Assembly: GCF_918797505.1 (NCBI RefSeq)
Contig: NC_092797.1
Coordinates: 29,215,372-29,279,371, forward strand
DNA length: 64,000 nucleotides
Origin: Bemisia tabaci
Taxonomy: Eukaryota; Arthropoda; Insecta; Hemiptera; Aleyrodidae
Reading direction: 5' to 3'
This document shows, piece after piece, positions 61,632 through 64,000 of the stretch (within the stretch, counting starts at the first letter, position 1; each line of letters begins with the position of its first letter). A program made the position numbers and the translations under genes. The notes under the pieces were generated by a model. That model did not search any database. It worked only from the letters and a program-made list of their open reading frames with translations, and had not been told where the DNA came from.

Positions 61632-62870
61632 TGCGATATACCTACATCCAACATCACACTGATTGTGAGCAAACTGCGCAAACTTCCAGCTAAATCAGGC
61701 TCATGACTGCGAGACCGTGGTCAAAAAGTATTATATTTTAAACGTAAGGTGCATCATAAAGAAGCAATTTGATCGACCAACTGCCCGAACCCCCCCCCCC
61801 CCCCCCCCCCCAAAGGAAACGCGCAGTTATTCTTTTGAAGTGTCATTTTGATGTTTTTTGTACGAATAGTGCACAATAACATGCCATTTAAATTGGATGT
61901 ATGTTACTTTTGATTTGAATGATACTTTTTTTCGGGTTTTTGTGTTAACATTGATTTCGAGAAATTGGAATGATCCACGCTGGTGTGATTTTGTTATTTT
62001 TCAGAGAATGGTGACTGAATGTATCTACATCATTCAAATTTTAGCGCCGCGCCGTATGAATGCATATTGGCCCTTTTCGTCTCAATCCTAAATGGAATTT
62101 TATTTTTTATTCCTTGTAGGATTTTTATAGAGGGTTCCTTTAGGGTCTTCAGGAATCTTCGCACAGCGCCCTCGTATCATTACGCCAAAACCAGAATATC
62201 TGATGACTTTTACAACCCCTTTGAGTTACAAGTTATACCATAATTGAACCTTAACGTCCATATTATAAGCATAGCTAACTCCTACGTTTTAAGCGACCGA
62301 ACTGACCGAAATTGAATTGGCTTCATTTCTTTGCACTTCTTTTCGCCCTTTTTTATTTCATTTTCATCCCCTTTCGTTCACTCTTCTTGCACATGTATAC
62401 TCACCTCTTTTTTTGTTGAATATCTGGTCTGCAGAGCAAACGGTCTACCGGAAAAAGTCTAAAATCACGGTATAGTCCCATGCGATCAGCCCGGGTCAAG
62501 AGGCGTGTATGCTCTTATCACTTGCTATTTAAAGCTGCAATCTTGGAGGCTCAATTAGCCGCGTCGATGTTGAAAAACCCGGGCATCGGAGAAACGCCTT
62601 GTTCCGATAATTAACATCGGACTTTGGGGGACCCAACCTGCCACGGGTCCAGGAGAAACCTTACGGGAGATGGATATTTTCAAATTATTCACCTCTAATG
62701 AAAGTGGAATACGGCTCGTGGAAACAAAGGGACCTCATTTGTTCGACAGTTGAATCTCAGGTCAAAGGCACAGCTTGGAATAAGAAGCGAGGTTTCGACA
62801 AATCCATGATTAGGTAGATCTGGCGTGTTGTCACGTCGGTTTTAAGTCAAGTTTTGAATCGAAGACTATA
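61632..62870. other. Spacer with C22 run
   Basis: The C run at 61790-61811 is the longest in the window. No gene. Confidence 0.5.
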
Positions 62871-63353
62871 CTGCCGTGCTAAGGAAGAACGCCGTATGAA
62901 CACCCGAGAGTTGTCAAATTTCCTTCGATAAAATGTTTATTTCTGAGGAAACTCATGAATATTTTCCCTTGAAATTTTCAGGACTTTTTGTTGGAATTGC
63001 ACGCTGGAAAAAAAACACATTGGATCTAGAGTCCAGACGCTTAAAAACATCGACAAGCGAAAGTACTTTTGATTCAATCAGAATCTAGCTTAAATCAAGA
63101 ACCAAGTCTCTTAATTTAAGCGGATTTCGTTTTGATTCAAGCAAAAATCCGATTGAATCAAGAGTATTTTTTCTTGTCAATGTTTTCAAGAGTCTGGACT
63201 CTAGCTCCAATATGTTTTTTTTTCCAGTGCAAGGAAAATTATCTGAAAAAATTGAAGAAAAATACTCATAAGTCTACCAGGAAATTCCTGTTTTATTAGA
63301 GGAAATTTGGCAACGCCTGGAGGTTCATACGGCGTTTTTTCCTAGTACGGCAG
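62871..63353. mobile_element. Family A foldback element containing a nested insertion
   Basis: Starts CTGCCGTGCTAAGGAAG, AACGCCGTATGAAC; ends GTTCATACGGCG, CCTAGTACGGCAG. TATA flanks both ends (62867-62870 and 63354-63357), a 4-bp duplication like the AGCA of the 10461 copy. Without the inner element it is about 255 bp, close to the 254 bp of that copy. Confidence 0.88.
63002..63229. mobile_element. Family B CACTGG-type element nested in a family A element
   Basis: Starts CGCTGGAAAAAAAACAC, TTGGATCTAGAGTCCAGAC; ends GACTCTAGCTCC, T run, CCAGTG. CA on both sides (63000-63001 and 63230-63231) is its 2-bp target duplication. Confidence 0.85.
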
Positions 63354-63877
63354 TATAAAGAGGGAAGACGAGATGCTCTTAATGAGGCTCTAGGGGGCCG
63401 ACGACACCGCAACGCTGTGCCCCTGCCCCAAGATTAATAAACTCGTCGTCGTCCTGAAAAATGTCATTTGAGGCGGCATGCGCCAAAGTTTCGGAATTCT
63501 CGCCCCACGACGAGCCGACCCGTGCCTGACCATTCTCCCTTCATTACGCCTTGATCGAGCCCAATCCGGGCGATGAAATTCGGAAAATCCGAGATCATGT
63601 GAGCGACAAGACACGCGCCCGCTGCGGCGCGGCGTTACGCTCCGGGAGATTTCAGTCGGTTTTTTATCGATAAGGATCGGAATAATTGGCCACAAATCGT
63701 GCACGCGGCAAGATGGGCGCAGCGCTCGGGTGATAAGAAAGGAAAGAGGAAATAGTGAAACGCGAAGATCGAAGTAGGAGTCAGAAAAGGAGAGGAAGAA
63801 GTAGAGAGAGGGAGGAATGATGAAGAAGAAGTAAAAAGAAGAAGAGGCGGAGAGGAAGAAAGCCGCAGAAACAAACA
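63354..63877. other. Spacer with purine tract
   Basis: The minus-strand frame of 163 codons (63390-63881) is driven by a polypurine tract (63730-63870) and is not credible as a gene. Confidence 0.5.
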
Positions 63878-64000
63878 CCATTGGAACTAGAGTCTACACA
63901 TCCGAGCAAGGAAAAGTTCTCTATGATTTCAATCAGAATCCAGCTATAATTCCAAGACCAAGCCTGCTCTGAAATTATAGCGGATTCTGTTTTTGATTCT
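63878..64000. mobile_element. Family B-like element running off the window
   Basis: CATTGGAACTAGAGTCTACAC, AATCAGAATCCAGCT and GCGGATTCTGTTTTTGATTC match the family B left half and centre. The right end is beyond the window. Confidence 0.6.

Noticed and set aside
63390..63881. 163-codon minus-strand frame
   Set aside because: Driven by a polypurine tract (Phe/Ser-rich), so low-complexity.

Overview
The window looks like nuclear DNA from an insect, most likely a hemipteran. The repeat style reminds me of whitefly (Bemisia) sequence, but that is a recollection and not something the window proves. The DNA is AT-rich with short GC-rich islands, has one spliced gene with a very long intron, and is crowded with short non-autonomous DNA transposons. 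There are no bacterial-type operons, no tRNA or rRNA genes, no CRISPR array, and no intact transposase or reverse transcriptase frame.

The only protein-coding gene I can support is Myc, on the minus strand. Its amino-terminal coding exon is at 26680-27757 (359 codons plus one base). Its carboxy-terminal exon is at 6997-7646 and carries the acidic stretch, nuclear localisation signal and basic helix-loop-helix leucine zipper. A phase-1 intron of about 19 kb separates them, and the splice rebuilds one glutamate inside the acidic stretch. The predicted protein is 575 residues. A 5' untranslated exon ending at 30741 is plausible, and a weaker alternative ends at 41012. The 3' untranslated region probably runs to about 6260-6290.

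The rest is non-coding. Region 0.4-6.3 kb is AT-rich 3' flank. Region 7.6-26.7 kb is the intron, with several GC-rich islands (8.5-8.9, 11.5-12.0, 18.8-19.1, 20.5-20.9 and 24.7-25.0 kb) and many repeats. Region 31-64 kb is a gene desert full of repeats. Recurrent families are: (A) foldback elements beginning CTGCCGTGCTAAGG with 4-bp target duplications; (B) CACTGG-ended elements with 2-bp duplications; (C) CAGGGTGTC-ended elements; (D) hAT-type elements of about 165 bp with CAGTGG ends and exact 8-bp duplications; (E) a family with a TTGGTTCCTTTCTGCTTAAC end; (G) two longer hAT-type elements with internal 77-84-bp tandem repeats; (H) elements beginning ATTGGACTAC with TTA duplications; and (L) and (M), two further repeat families, plus several single foldbacks. 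Tandem arrays lie at 11.2, 31.9-32.6, 37.1-38.2 and 53.6-54.2 kb. A perfect 90-bp inverted repeat lies at 59461-59669.

I found no novel multigene system. The best leads are the Myc gene structure and its altered Myc box I, the precisely delimited transposon families (including one nested insertion and one insertion into a tandem array), and the long perfect hairpin.
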